A DNA stretch of 64,000 nt from Colwellia psychrerythraea (GTDB taxonomy: Bacteria > Pseudomonadota > Gammaproteobacteria > Enterobacterales > Alteromonadaceae), in the NCBI RefSeq assembly GCF_000764185.1, contig NZ_JQEC01000057.1:186001-250000 (forward strand). Direction: 5' to 3'. Each line of letters opens with the position of its first letter. The first letter of the stretch is position 1. A program made the translations under genes and the position numbers. Below, one piece after another: positions 32,619 to 42,082 of this stretch. The notes beneath the pieces were generated by a model that searched no databases, was not told where the DNA came from, and saw only the letters and a program-made list of their open reading frames with translations.

Positions 32619-33575
32619 ATGACTACCTTGAATGAATTTTACCCTGAAATATCTCCTTTTAATGATTTCTTATTTGATGTTGATGGGCAACATCAAATTT
32701 ATGTAGAGCAATGTGGTAACCCTGAAGGTCAGCCGGTGTTATTTATTCATGGCGGACCAGGTGGTGGCTGTTCAACTAATGACAGACGATTTTTTGATCC
32801 TGAGCAATACCATATAATTCTATTTGATCAACGTGGTTGTGGTCGTTCCTTACCGCACGGTTGTTTAGACAATAATGAAACAACCTTTTTAGTTGAAGAT
32901 ATTGAGAAGATTCGCCAACATTTAAACATACAGCAATGGCATGTTTTTGGTGGCTCGTGGGGGTCAACTCTATCTTTAGTGTATGCTCAAACTCATCCTC
33001 AAAGTGTTACCAGCCTTGTTTTACGCGGTATTTTCTTAGGCAGAGATGTTGATACTAACTGGACATTCTCAGGCGGTGGCGCCACACGTATATTCCCTGA
33101 TTATTGGCAAGATTATTTAGATGTTCTACCACTAGGCAGAGAACAAGCGACAACTAAAGCTGCTTATGCGATGTTAGTTGGTGAAGATAAAGAACTAGCC
33201 CAAAAAATTGCTACAGCGTGGAGTATTTGGGAAATTCGTTGTTGTACTTTAATACCAGACCAAGCATTTGTTGATGCAGCAACGGGCGATGATCATGCTT
33301 GGACGTTAGCTCGTCATGAGGCGCATTACATGGTCAATGATTGTTTTTTAACTGACAATCAAATTTTAGCCAATTGCGATAAAATAAAAGATATTCCTAC
33401 GGCAATAGTTCATGGTCGTTATGACATTGTTTGTCCGGCAGATAATGCTTGGTTATTACACCAACAATTACCTAAATCAACACTTGTTCTCAGTGAAGCT
33501 TCTGGTCATGCATCTGTAGAGCCGAATACTAAGCACCACCTGCTTGCCGCTACAACAGCTATGTTATCGATTTAA
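32619..33575 (+). CDS. pip: Proline iminopeptidase
   Basis: Removes N-terminal proline from peptides; a cytoplasmic alpha/beta hydrolase of family S33. The 318-residue length and motifs fit: oxyanion-hole HGGPGGGC (44-51), FDQRGCGRS, nucleophile Ser113 in GGSWGS, Asp269 in HGRYDIVCP, and His297 in SGHAS. The helical cap (about 140-240) carries the EIRCCTLIP and the HEAHYMVN stretch typical of the enzyme. Monocistronic. Confidence 0.95.
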   Translation: MTTLNEFYPEISPFNDFLFDVDGQHQIYVEQCGNPEGQPVLFIHGGPGGGCSTNDRRFFDPEQYHIILFDQRGCGRSLPHGCLDNNETTFLVEDIEKIRQHLNIQQWHVFGGSWGSTLSLVYAQTHPQSVTSLVLRGIFLGRDVDTNWTFSGGGATRIFPDYWQDYLDVLPLGREQATTKAAYAMLVGEDKELAQKIATAWSIWEIRCCTLIPDQAFVDAATGDDHAWTLARHEAHYMVNDCFLTDNQILANCDKIKDIPTAIVHGRYDIVCPADNAWLLHQQLPKSTLVLSEASGHASVEPNTKHHLLAATTAMLSI

Positions 33576-33772
33576 GTTCATTGGTGCTTGTTACCGGCCA
33601 GAAGTTGTCACTGTAATAGAGTAATAATGGCAGCAGCATGTTTTTTTACCTGTGTTGCCATCACTATCTCGCTACTTGGCTAAAAGTAACGTAAAATAGT
33701 CGGCATTGATTTATATATACCTATGCTCGCGCTAAATAGCGAACAATTGTAGCCATTGACTAAAGGCCAACC

Positions 33773-34093
33773 ATGAAAAAAACATTTGAATTAACCCATG
33801 AAAAAGTAAAACTTGAAAGACGCGTTGACGCGGTAAAACATGAAGTTAAGAAATACCTGAAAAGAGAACGCAATAAAAAATTACCAGCGGGTGCAGATTA
33901 CTGGGACTTTGATTGTCAATTTGGTAATACCAAAGAAGAAGCAGAGCCAGTTCAATTATCAGATATTAATAAACGCATTGATCAAACTCAAGTTGAAGGT
34001 TTAACTTCATTTTATATTGAAATCATCGCTAAAGAAGGTATTAGAACCTTTACGCCAAGAGATGAAGAAGATATTGATTTTGATGACGAATAG
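33773..34093 (+). CDS. DUF6172 family protein
   Basis: A 106-residue conserved protein of unknown function: KKTFELTHEKVKLERRVD, VKHEVKKYLKRERNKKLP, DYWDFDCQFGN, EVEGLTSFYIEII-like middle and an acidic end (DEEDIDFDDE). It is common in marine Gammaproteobacteria. The basic first half could contact nucleic acid, but this is a guess. A strong terminator follows. Confidence 0.82.
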   Translation: MKKTFELTHEKVKLERRVDAVKHEVKKYLKRERNKKLPAGADYWDFDCQFGNTKEEAEPVQLSDINKRIDQTQVEGLTSFYIEIIAKEGIRTFTPRDEEDIDFDDE

Positions 34094-34118
34094 TTAGTCG
34101 TTTAATCTTTATTAATAA

Positions 34119-34146
34119 AACCGAGCCAAGTGCTCGGTTTTTTTAT
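34119..34146 (+). terminator. Terminator after DUF6172 gene
   Basis: AACCGAGC, loop CAAGT, GCTCGGTT, followed by TTTTT. Confidence 0.92.
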
Positions 34147-34168
34147 GTCTGCATATGCCTCGTATATA

Positions 34169-34193
34169 GTAGTCAAAATAAATTTTTGACTAC
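34169..34193. other. 10-bp perfect stem-loop in non-coding region
   Basis: GTAGTCAAAA (34169-34178) and TTTTGACTAC (34184-34193), 5-nt loop. It could be an operator or the 5' part of a small RNA. The longer 34147-34790 gap has no convincing protein gene. Confidence 0.45.
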
Positions 34194-34276
34194 CTCAAGC
34201 TTTAAATACAGTTATCGTTAATTATTGATGCGGTTTTTATCAATCAATAAAAATAATCTATGGTGCAAACCCTCAC

Positions 34277-34313
34277 AAAAAGCACTCAGCTTCTCGGCGG
34301 GTGCTTTTTTTGT
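34277..34313 (+). terminator. Strong orphan terminator (possible small-RNA 3' end)
   Basis: AAAAAGCACTC (34277-34287) pairs with GGGTGCTTTTT (34299-34309), then TT. No protein gene ends before it, and the terminator of the DUF6172 gene lies 130 bp upstream, so a short transcript between about 34195 and 34312 may use it. Confidence 0.65.
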
Positions 34314-34790
34314 TTTTATATCTCCGTCTATAGACAATAAAATTCCGCTTTTATTTATGGTTATGACAGCGTTGTCATTGGTGGGGTTCAATGTTATTGT
34401 AATTGCATGGTTACATTTATTTACAGTTAATAGTAAAAAATATAGAGTAAAAACGTAAATTAAGACTAAAGCCGTATATGAATATAAAATTAAAAATTCT
34501 AGCATGTTAGTTAAGCAATTATTGCTAGCGGTAGAACGAGCGAAAACTTTATTGCTGGAAATAGAGCAAGCAATACGTTAAAACTATGCTCAATAAGATA
34601 TGTTCAATAAAATATGGGTAATAAATTATGGCCAAGTAGCCATGCTCAAATAAAGTTATAAATAATAGCCAAAGAATATTGGTCGTAGCGATATAAAAAA
34701 AATATAAAGAACTACTATAAGAAAATTATAAGAAACGATTTAAAAATACTTCAAGTTAATCACCTCAAGTTAAGTCCGAAGGAAGAGAGA
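34314..34790 (+). other. AT-rich leader region of acs
   Basis: No reliable gene. It contains only a 26-codon ORF (34504-34584) without a ribosome binding site. The acs promoter must be here; GGAAG about 10 bases before the acs start is the ribosome binding site. No CRP site can be stated with confidence. Confidence 0.4.
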
Positions 34791-36737
34791 ATGAAAGAAT
34801 TAAAATTACGTTATCCAGTGTCTGAAAAAGCTAAAGCGCATACTCATATTGATGCAGCAACTTACGATGCTATGTACAAACAATCAATTGAACAACCCGA
34901 TGAATTTTGGGGCGAGCAAGCAAAAGAATTTATTGATTGGTATCAACCTTGGGATAGCGTAAGTAAAGTTGACCTTAAAAACTCTGAAATTAGCTGGTTC
35001 TCTGGCGCTAAACTGAACGTAAGTTATAACTGTATTGACCGCCATTTAGCGACTAAAGCCAATGATACCGCCATCATATTTGAAGGTGATGATCCAACGG
35101 ATGACGGTAAAGTTACTTATCAAGAATTACACGACCATGTTTGTCGTTTTGCCAATTTATTAAAAGAACGTGGCGTTAAAAAAGGCGATCGTGTTTGTAT
35201 CTACATGCCGATGATCCCTGAAGTGGGTTACGCCATGTTAGCCTGTGCCCGTATCGGCGCTATTCACTCGGTAGTATTTGGTGGTTTCTCTACAGAATCG
35301 ATTAAAGCCCGTGTACTTGATGCTGATTGTAAAGTTGTTATCACCGCAGATGAATCTTTACGTGGTGGTAAGCGTATTCCGCTTAAATCAAATGTTGATG
35401 CGGCCGTTGTCGATTGTCCAAATGTTCATTCAGTCATTGTTATTGCCCGCACAGGTGGGGATGTTGCTTGGAATGAAAAAGTAGATATTAACTACGAAGA
35501 AGCCGTAGCTAAACAAGCTGCAGTATGTGAACCAGAAATTATGGATGCAGAAGATCCATTGTTTATTCTGTACACCTCCGGCTCAACAGGCACGCCAAAA
35601 GGTGTAGTACATACTTGTGGTGGTTATATTCTTTACGCTGCCATGACGCATAAATATGTCTTTGATTATAAAGAAGGTGAAATTTACTGGTGTACTGCCG
35701 ATGCAGGTTGGATCACTGGTCACTCTTATATTTTTTACGGTCCGTTAGCTAACGGTGCAACTACCTTAGTCTTTGAAGGAGTGCCAACATACCCTGATGC
35801 TGGTCGTTTTTGGCAAGTATGTGAAAAACATAAAGTTAACGTATTCTATACTGCGCCAACAGCTATTCGTGCATTAATGAGTATTGGTGATGACTTAGTT
35901 AACGCATCTGATTTATCATCGTTACGTTTGTTAGGTACGGTAGGTGAGCCAATTAACCCTGAAGCATGGCATTGGTATTACGAAGTGGTTGGTAAGAGTA
36001 ATTGCCCAGTTGTTGATACGTGGTGGCAAACAGAAACCGGTGGTATTTTAATTACCTCACTACCTGGTGCTGTAGACATGAAACCAGGTTGTGCCGGTAA
36101 GCCATTCTTTGGTGTACAACCAGCGTTATTTGATAAAGAAGGCAATACTTTAGAAGGTGAAAATGCAGGTCTGTTAGTCATGACGGCAAGTTGGCCAGGA
36201 CAATTACGTACGGTTTATGGCGATCATAATCGTTTCTATCAAACTTATTTAGGTCAATATCCTGGTAATTACTTTACCGGTGATGGCGCGAAACGTGATG
36301 AAGATGGTTTCTACTGGATCACTGGTCGTGTTGATGATGTATTAAACGTATCAGGTCACAGGTTGGGCACTGCTGAAATTGAAAGCGCCTTAGTACTTCA
36401 TCCAGCAGTTGCTGAAGCTGCAGTTGTTGGTTACCCACATGAAATTAAAGGCCAAGGCGTATATTGTTACGTGACCTTAATGGGTAATGCGACTGAGTCA
36501 GATGAGCTAAATGTTGAACTACGTGAATTTGTCGCTAAAGAATTAGGCCGTTTTGCTAAACCTGATTATATTCAATGGGCACCGGGTTTACCTAAAACAC
36601 GTTCAGGTAAAATCATGCGTCGCATCTTACGTAAGATTGCTGAAAACGATGTTGATAGCTTAGGTGATACTTCAACCTTGGCAGATCCAAGTGTTGTAGA
36701 AAACTTGATTGATAAACGTATTGTTCACGGTGCATAA
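34791..36737 (+). CDS. acs: Acetyl-CoA synthetase
   Basis: Activates acetate to acetyl-CoA through acetyl-AMP, the high-affinity acetate route. At 648 residues it has full length. Seen: the P-loop-like YTSGSTGTPKGVVHT (about 262-276), WCTADAGWITGHSYI, DTWWQTETGG, YFTGDGAKRDEDGFYWITGR, and SGHRLGTAEIE. The C-terminal PKTRSGKIMRR holds the catalytic Lys (about 607), which in homologues is switched off by acetylation. Transcribed alone and followed by a strong terminator. Confidence 0.98.
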   Translation: MKELKLRYPVSEKAKAHTHIDAATYDAMYKQSIEQPDEFWGEQAKEFIDWYQPWDSVSKVDLKNSEISWFSGAKLNVSYNCIDRHLATKANDTAIIFEGDDPTDDGKVTYQELHDHVCRFANLLKERGVKKGDRVCIYMPMIPEVGYAMLACARIGAIHSVVFGGFSTESIKARVLDADCKVVITADESLRGGKRIPLKSNVDAAVVDCPNVHSVIVIARTGGDVAWNEKVDINYEEAVAKQAAVCEPEIMDAEDPLFILYTSGSTGTPKGVVHTCGGYILYAAMTHKYVFDYKEGEIYWCTADAGWITGHSYIFYGPLANGATTLVFEGVPTYPDAGRFWQVCEKHKVNVFYTAPTAIRALMSIGDDLVNASDLSSLRLLGTVGEPINPEAWHWYYEVVGKSNCPVVDTWWQTETGGILITSLPGAVDMKPGCAGKPFFGVQPALFDKEGNTLEGENAGLLVMTASWPGQLRTVYGDHNRFYQTYLGQYPGNYFTGDGAKRDEDGFYWITGRVDDVLNVSGHRLGTAEIESALVLHPAVAEAAVVGYPHEIKGQGVYCYVTLMGNATESDELNVELREFVAKELGRFAKPDYIQWAPGLPKTRSGKIMRRILRKIAENDVDSLGDTSTLADPSVVENLIDKRIVHGA

Positions 36738-36775
36738 ACACTAGTTTTTTAGTAGGTCTCTAGTACTTGAACAAT

Positions 36776-36801
36776 AAAAAGCGCCGCAAGGCGCTTTTTT
36801 T
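36776..36801 (+). terminator. Terminator after acs
   Basis: AAAAAGCGCC, loop GCAA, GGCGCTTTTTTT. The same structure read backwards could also stop transcripts from the right. Confidence 0.93.
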
Positions 36802-36852
36802 ATGGACTATAGTATGAAAGTTAAAAGTTTAGTCAGTTTACTTGTAAACAAG

Positions 36853-38871
36853 TTAAAAGTTTTTGATTTCAACTTGATTACTATTAAACTCGAACTTGTT
36901 AATCTTGCCACATTGGGCGAAATGATTGTTTGAACTGTAAGTAGCGTCTGCTTGGGCAATGTCACCTTCCCAGCCTTGGCCATTTTTAATGAAAGCTTTC
37001 ACTTCAAACTTACCATCAACAGCTTTACTGCAATCCATATCAACATCTATCATCCAGTAATGTAAACCCCAACTATTTAAAGGATCTTCGCCAAATCCAT
37101 CAATGGCTGTGGTGCGTAATGTCCCCCAACTACTTGGCCAAACATTAGTAGTCCAATCAAGTGGTGTACCTTCAGTTGTGGTGTTTTGATTGATTTCACT
37201 ACCATACCAATCTAAATAGTTTTCATTATTTTTCCATAGTGTTGTAGTGCTATTTCGTAGGTTGTTATGTTTGATTGGCATGGCACAATCAAAGTTACTG
37301 CTTTGACAGTTCCTGCCTAATTGACTGTTAGCATAGTTATGATCGATACCGCCACGAATGAACATATCTTGTCCGCTTTGTGTCTGTGCTTGCATAAATA
37401 TCACTGTACGCTGCCAGTCTGCATCGGTTGGTGGAATGACTACACCATTAGTTTTAGCACCTTGGTGAATTGCAAAGGCATCCCAAGCACTTACATTGGC
37501 ATTGATTGTTCCATCATTGTTTACTGAGATACTTTCACCACTACAAGATTGACCATCAATAGATAATTCCCCTTTAAGTACATTACAGTATGTGCCAGCA
37601 GCCATATTGGTGCTTAATGTTGTTGTTAGGGAAGAGTCTTCTTTGTTAATAGCTACATAACCGGAGCTACCACGGCCAAAGGCTATTTGGTTATTACCAT
37701 TATCCCACCAATTGGTCGTACTCCAGTTATCTGCGGTATTATTTCTAAAATCGACAGCACCTGAAATGTAAGACCATCTGTGCTCACACTGCCACTTGTC
37801 GCCAAAGCATTCTAAGTTGCCATTATTATGAACAAATACACTAGGTGCCCCTTTATCAGTATCACCGTGGTAGTCATAACTAGACATTACCTTTGGGTAA
37901 CCATAAGGATAAGCTAACATAAATACATTGGCTAAATCGTATAAACGGCCGTCTGCAAACGTTATTACATTGCCACCACCACCGTGGCCACGTTGGTTAT
38001 CATGGTTATCAACAAAAACAACGGCAGAGCTACTAGCCATAAAACCCCAGCTTTCACCAAAGGTACTTAACCAAGCTAATTTGCCATTTTTGAAGGTATT
38101 ACCGAGTTGGGTGGTATATTTGAACTCAGTCACTAAACCTGCACTGGTATATTCTGCTGCACTGATGGCCTCGCCACCTTGGTCTATTACTTCTTGAAAG
38201 ACTAACGGGCTAGCATTGACCTTAGCCAATACACCTTGAATGTCACTGACTGACATATGTTTTGAGGCGTCAAATCGAAAACCAGCAACACCTATGTTAG
38301 TTAAGTCGTTTAAATAAGCTGCTAGCGTTTCCTGTACATAAGCTGATCCGGTATTTAAATCAGCTAATCCAACTAATTCACAGTTCTGTACTTGCCAGCG
38401 ATTACTATAATCATTGATTGCACAGCTAGTATGGAAGTCTTGTGGGCTAAACATTGGATAATTTTTATTGCCATAGTTACTGCCTGCAGTACCTACACCA
38501 CTGCCATTTGCCATATGGTTAATAATGGCATCAACGTAAATGTCTACCCCTACGGCCTTACATCGATTAACCATATCGATGAACTGGCCTCGATCACCAC
38601 CGCGACTTTGTAGCTGATAACTTACTGGTTGATAGCGTGTCCACCATTGTGAGCCTTGGATATGTTCATTGGGTGGTGATACTTGTACTGCCGCATAGCC
38701 CTTAGGGCCAAGGTAATCTTCACATTCTTTAGCGACGTCTTGCCAATTCCATTCAAATAAATGTACAAAGGTCGTTGGCTGAGGGGCAGCTTGTACTGGC
38801 GCTATAGTTAAAAGTGGTAAAGCAATTGCTAAGCCGGTAGTAATCAAATTTTTAGTTATTTTATAGCTCAT
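36853..38871 (-). CDS. Secreted cold-type alpha-amylase (GH13) with C-terminal extension
   Basis: Hydrolyses alpha-1,4 links in starch and glycogen. The signal peptide ends at VQA (residue 28). The catalytic barrel is very like Pseudoalteromonas haloplanktis amylase (FVHLFEWNWQDVAKECEDYL, VSPPNEHI, GSQWWTRYQPVSY). Triad: Asp201 (FRFDASKH), Glu226 (FQEVID), Asp290 (FVDNHDNQ), in the same relative places as in that chloride-activated enzyme. Domain C ends near residue 475 (VSAWDAFAIHQGAK). The last 190 residues form a separate Trp/Asn-rich domain comparable with the C-terminal secretion domain of the Antarctic enzyme. It converges on acs and has no sugar-uptake genes beside it. Confidence 0.95.
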   Translation of the reverse strand: MSYKITKNLITTGLAIALPLLTIAPVQAAPQPTTFVHLFEWNWQDVAKECEDYLGPKGYAAVQVSPPNEHIQGSQWWTRYQPVSYQLQSRGGDRGQFIDMVNRCKAVGVDIYVDAIINHMANGSGVGTAGSNYGNKNYPMFSPQDFHTSCAINDYSNRWQVQNCELVGLADLNTGSAYVQETLAAYLNDLTNIGVAGFRFDASKHMSVSDIQGVLAKVNASPLVFQEVIDQGGEAISAAEYTSAGLVTEFKYTTQLGNTFKNGKLAWLSTFGESWGFMASSSAVVFVDNHDNQRGHGGGGNVITFADGRLYDLANVFMLAYPYGYPKVMSSYDYHGDTDKGAPSVFVHNNGNLECFGDKWQCEHRWSYISGAVDFRNNTADNWSTTNWWDNGNNQIAFGRGSSGYVAINKEDSSLTTTLSTNMAAGTYCNVLKGELSIDGQSCSGESISVNNDGTINANVSAWDAFAIHQGAKTNGVVIPPTDADWQRTVIFMQAQTQSGQDMFIRGGIDHNYANSQLGRNCQSSNFDCAMPIKHNNLRNSTTTLWKNNENYLDWYGSEINQNTTTEGTPLDWTTNVWPSSWGTLRTTAIDGFGEDPLNSWGLHYWMIDVDMDCSKAVDGKFEVKAFIKNGQGWEGDIAQADATYSSNNHFAQCGKINKFEFNSNQVEIKNF

Positions 38872-39306
38872 TTTAGGTCCTATTTATAATTATTATTAAG
38901 CTTGTTGATAAATCCATTTTCTTAATTTTAGTGCCGTTGCATATTTGCTTAAAAATCAGACGATGTCATCGTTATCTATATTGAATACGTATGCAATAAA
39001 TCTGTTTTTTATTGCGTATTTATTTGGTGGCGTTTTGAGGTATTAAATGTTAATTTAATATCTGTATGTTTTTAATGGTTTTTTTATTGTTGATAGTTAA
39101 TGAATATGGAAGGAAGCTTAATAAGTAGGACAGAGTCAGAGGTGTTTATTAGTTTTACTTAGCGATAGATCTGATCACCAAATGCCATGAATGCCCTTTC
39201 TATTTTATATATTTTAATAGGCTGATTTAATGAGGGAATTTGTGTGAATAGCGCAGACTTTGCCCTCATGTTCAAGCCTATTGCTCTGCATACATTTGTT
39301 AGAAGT
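38872..39306. other. Regulatory and intergenic region upstream of the amylase gene
   Basis: Seen: an 11-bp palindrome CGATG-T-CATCG (38961-38971) and an inverted repeat AATACG(TAT)GCAATAAA / TTTATTGCGTATT (about 38984-39018), both about 90-150 bp before the amylase start and so candidate operators. Further right, nested inverted repeats AATAGGCT/AGCCTATT with ATGAGGG/CCCTCAT (39216-39282) lie just after the next gene's stop. No gene is seen. Confidence 0.45.
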
Positions 39307-40200
39307 CTATTTCTTGCTTGTGGGCACACCCACTTGAAATGTTTCTTGGTAAGCGCGATTGAAGTTGGCTATATCATTTTTATCTAAATAACGAGTGTGT
39401 GCCTGGTAAAAATCAGCACTGTGATACAGTTTTTGTAATGCAGCATTAATATCCTTAATAACATGTTTTCCAACAGCACTTTTACTGCAGGCGACATAAC
39501 CGACGATATAACTTGGTGAACCTACTATTTCTAATGATTCAAGTGATATGTTTGCAGCAGTCTCTTTTAATACTCTATGCACATTAACAGGGTATTCAAT
39601 GGTGTAATCTATGCGATCTTTTATTAACATTTTGACTAGCGATGTAGTCGATTCAGTCCCACTTCTTACCACTAAATTATGCTTTTCCAGTGCTGCTATT
39701 TGAGCATCTAAGAATATACCAAAAGATCGGCCGTCATTAACTCCCAAAGTGTAAGTTGATTTACCCGTAAATAATGCTGCTAATGATTTTAAACGCTTGT
39801 TTTCATCAAGGGCATTTTTGGGCAATATAGAAGACTTCATGTTTTTTTTATAATACAGCTTTAAACTTAAATAAATATTAAGCGGTAAACTGTAAATATT
39901 ATCTTTTAGTCGTTCAGGGGTCTTTATTCTGTTAGGTGCGCAACTATTTGGAAGTTTTTTTAATAATCTGGCAATGCTCTGGCTTTGAATATATTCAGTG
40001 CTAAATTGGTATTGAGGCAGGGACTTCATCAATAACTGAGAAGTATCAGCTAATGTTGATATATGAACATTAGTGTCTTGAACTCGCTGTGCTGAGTCCA
40101 AGACACTGTCGTTGAACCAATGTATTGTACTTTGTGCATGGCTGTCAATACACAGGCAACATGCAGAGATAATGGTGAGAGGTATTGCTAATTTCTTCAT
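39307..40200 (-). CDS. TIGR02285-type periplasmic solute-binding-like protein
   Basis: A 297-residue exported protein (signal peptide ending near SHA, residue 22) of the bacterial solute-binding family 3 fold. Features of the TIGR02285 group: an IHWFNDS start, LLKKLPNSCAPNRIKTPERL, LGVNDGRSFGIFLDAQI, LIKDRIDYTIEYP, and YVACSKSAVGKHVI. No ABC transporter genes are nearby, so it may be a sensor-type or orphan binding protein. It is likely monocistronic. Confidence 0.78.
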   Translation of the reverse strand: MKKLAIPLTIISACCLCIDSHAQSTIHWFNDSVLDSAQRVQDTNVHISTLADTSQLLMKSLPQYQFSTEYIQSQSIARLLKKLPNSCAPNRIKTPERLKDNIYSLPLNIYLSLKLYYKKNMKSSILPKNALDENKRLKSLAALFTGKSTYTLGVNDGRSFGIFLDAQIAALEKHNLVVRSGTESTTSLVKMLIKDRIDYTIEYPVNVHRVLKETAANISLESLEIVGSPSYIVGYVACSKSAVGKHVIKDINAALQKLYHSADFYQAHTRYLDKNDIANFNRAYQETFQVGVPTSKK

Positions 40201-40818
40201 TGAAATGTTTACCTGTTAACTTTTACGAATAGTCCTTATTAAAAAGAATTATACACGTAATAACATAAGCCGTTAAACGTGCCGTGCGCAGTTACCTATA
40301 TTAAAAACGTGTATTTAATTTCCCCCTAAACCTTTTGAAAACTTAATTGCTTTCATTTTCACTGTGCCGATAAACTGAATTCTAGCTTAACAATAGTCGG
40401 CATAACCAGCCATTGACAATCATTGCCAGTAATAAGCTGAACTTTGCTTTATCAGCCAAATGCAATGCACTTTCACTTGACAGTACACAAAAATAATATC
40501 TGTTAATGCATCGGTTAAATTGCTGTATTGCTAGGCATAATCTTTGTTGATAAATGTTAACTAAAGTTTTTATGAAAATTTTAACTAATTATTACGTTTT
40601 AACACTATACATCCTTTAAAAAGAGTGTAATTATAACGGTACAAATCGCGTATTTAAATCTTTACGATTTCTTGTTTTTGTTTTTGGTTGAGCTGAAACC
40701 CTTATTTTAAGCTGTTCTCCTGCCTTTAATTTCACATGTTTAATCTGTTTATTTAGCTAGCGTAAACACACTTTAGAGCTCCACATTGTGGAAAAAGAAA
40801 CAAATAAAGGATAAAACC
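40201..40818. other. Divergent promoter region between binding protein and DAHP synthase genes
   Basis: TTGACA hexamers occur at about 40413 and 40478, but neither has a good -10 box at 17 bp. A Phe-codon-rich stretch (40670-40690) has no start codon in frame, so a leader-peptide attenuator is not supported. No TyrR box pair could be defended. No gene seen. Confidence 0.4.
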
Positions 40819-41913
40819 ATGTCAACAGCCAAGCAATTATCAGCAGTACCAACTAGCTCGAATGACATTCATGTGAATGCAGAACATGTATTAATCACCC
40901 CTGAAGCAATACGTGCTGAATTACCACTTTCTGAAAAAGGTCGTGAATTTGTCCAGCAATCACGTAAAACTATTTCAGATATTATTCACAAACGTGATCC
41001 GCGTTTGTTAGTTATTTCAGGCCCTTGCTCTGTGCATGATGTTGAAGCGGCAAAAGATTACGCTCGTCAGCTAAAAGCATTGCACAATAAACATAAAGGT
41101 TCGTTATTTGTGGTTATGCGTGTTTACTTTGAAAAGCCGCGTACTACCGTGGGTTGGAAAGGTTTAATAAACGACCCTCATATGGATGGCACGTTTGATG
41201 TGGAAACAGGTTTGAGAAAAGCTCGTGAACTTATTCTTTACTTAACAGAGCTAGGTTTACCATTAGCAACTGAAGCGCTTGACCCTATTAGCCCACAATA
41301 CCTTGCTGAAGTCTTTAGTTGGTCTGCGATTGGTGCGCGTACTACCGAATCTCAAACTCATCGTGAAATGGCCAGTGGTTTATCTATGCCAATTGGTTTT
41401 AAAAACGGTACCAACGGTAGTTTAGGTGTGGCAGTAAATGCATTACAATCGGCCGCTTCACCACATCACTTTATGGGGATAAATCGTCAAGGGCAGGTTG
41501 CCTTGATTCAAACACGTGGCAACCCAGATGGTCATGTAATTTTACGTGGAGGCGCTGCGCCTAACTATGATGCACAAAGCATCGCTGAGTGTGAACAAGT
41601 TTTAACTAAACAAGGCCTTGATGCTGGTATTATTGTTGATTGTAGCCATGGTAACTCGAACAAAGATTACACTCGTCAACCATTGGTTGCTCAAGATGTT
41701 ATTGAGCAAATTTGTGCGGGTAATAAATCGATTATTGGTATAATGTTAGAAAGTAATATCAATGCGGGAAATCAAAGTAGCGATTTAGCGAAAGAAGATT
41801 TAGCTTACGGTGTATCAGTTACCGACGCTTGTATCGATTTTGCCGAAACAGAGCAGCTATTAGCCGATGCTGATGCTCAACTTTCGGGATGTTTAAGCTC
41901 ACGCATTGCTTAA
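40819..41913 (+). CDS. aroF: 3-deoxy-7-phosphoheptulonate synthase, class I
   Basis: First step of the shikimate pathway: joins phosphoenolpyruvate and erythrose 4-phosphate. I start it at 40819 (MSTAKQL) because AGGAT lies 7 bases upstream; an in-frame ATG at 40786 has no such site. The 364-residue protein has class I AroFGH motifs: LLVISGPCSVHD, MRVYFEKPRTTVGWKGLINDP, GARTTESQTHREMASGLS, PIGFKNGTNG, and IIVDCSHGNSNKDY. The isozyme (Tyr-, Phe- or Trp-sensitive) cannot be fixed from sequence by eye; the symbol aroF rests on its position upstream of tyrA, as in the E. coli tyr operon, although a terminator separates the two genes here. Confidence 0.93.
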   Translation: MSTAKQLSAVPTSSNDIHVNAEHVLITPEAIRAELPLSEKGREFVQQSRKTISDIIHKRDPRLLVISGPCSVHDVEAAKDYARQLKALHNKHKGSLFVVMRVYFEKPRTTVGWKGLINDPHMDGTFDVETGLRKARELILYLTELGLPLATEALDPISPQYLAEVFSWSAIGARTTESQTHREMASGLSMPIGFKNGTNGSLGVAVNALQSAASPHHFMGINRQGQVALIQTRGNPDGHVILRGGAAPNYDAQSIAECEQVLTKQGLDAGIIVDCSHGNSNKDYTRQPLVAQDVIEQICAGNKSIIGIMLESNINAGNQSSDLAKEDLAYGVSVTDACIDFAETEQLLADADAQLSGCLSSRIA

Positions 41914-41948
41914 CTATTTTCTGCCTATAATATGTAGGTAAACTATTT

Positions 41949-41976
41949 AAACGCGGCTAATGTCGCGTTTTCTATT
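41949..41976 (+). terminator. Terminator between DAHP synthase gene and tyrA
   Basis: AAACGCG, 8-nt loop, CGCGTTT, then TCTATTTT. The moderate strength leaves room for read-through into tyrA. Confidence 0.75.
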
Positions 41977-42082
41977 TTAAAAGCTTGAGCAATAATATTA
42001 TAAAAAATGCATTAAAAGATGCATTAAATAGTGTGTTTTAGATAATCAGATAAAGATAAGCAGTTCTATATAAGAGATAGCA

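Noticed and set aside
34218..34505. Overlapping ORFs on both strands (also 34225-34458 plus)
   Set aside because: They run through a strong terminator hairpin and have no start signals; both look like chance ORFs in AT-rich DNA.
34504..34584. 26-codon ORF (MLVKQLLLAVERAK...) upstream of acs
   Set aside because: An amphipathic small protein is possible, but there is no ribosome binding site and no supporting context.
40640..40735. Phe-codon-rich stretch as an attenuator leader peptide for DAHP synthase
   Set aside because: No ATG, GTG or suitable TTG opens the Phe-rich frames with a ribosome binding site, and no terminator/antiterminator pair follows.
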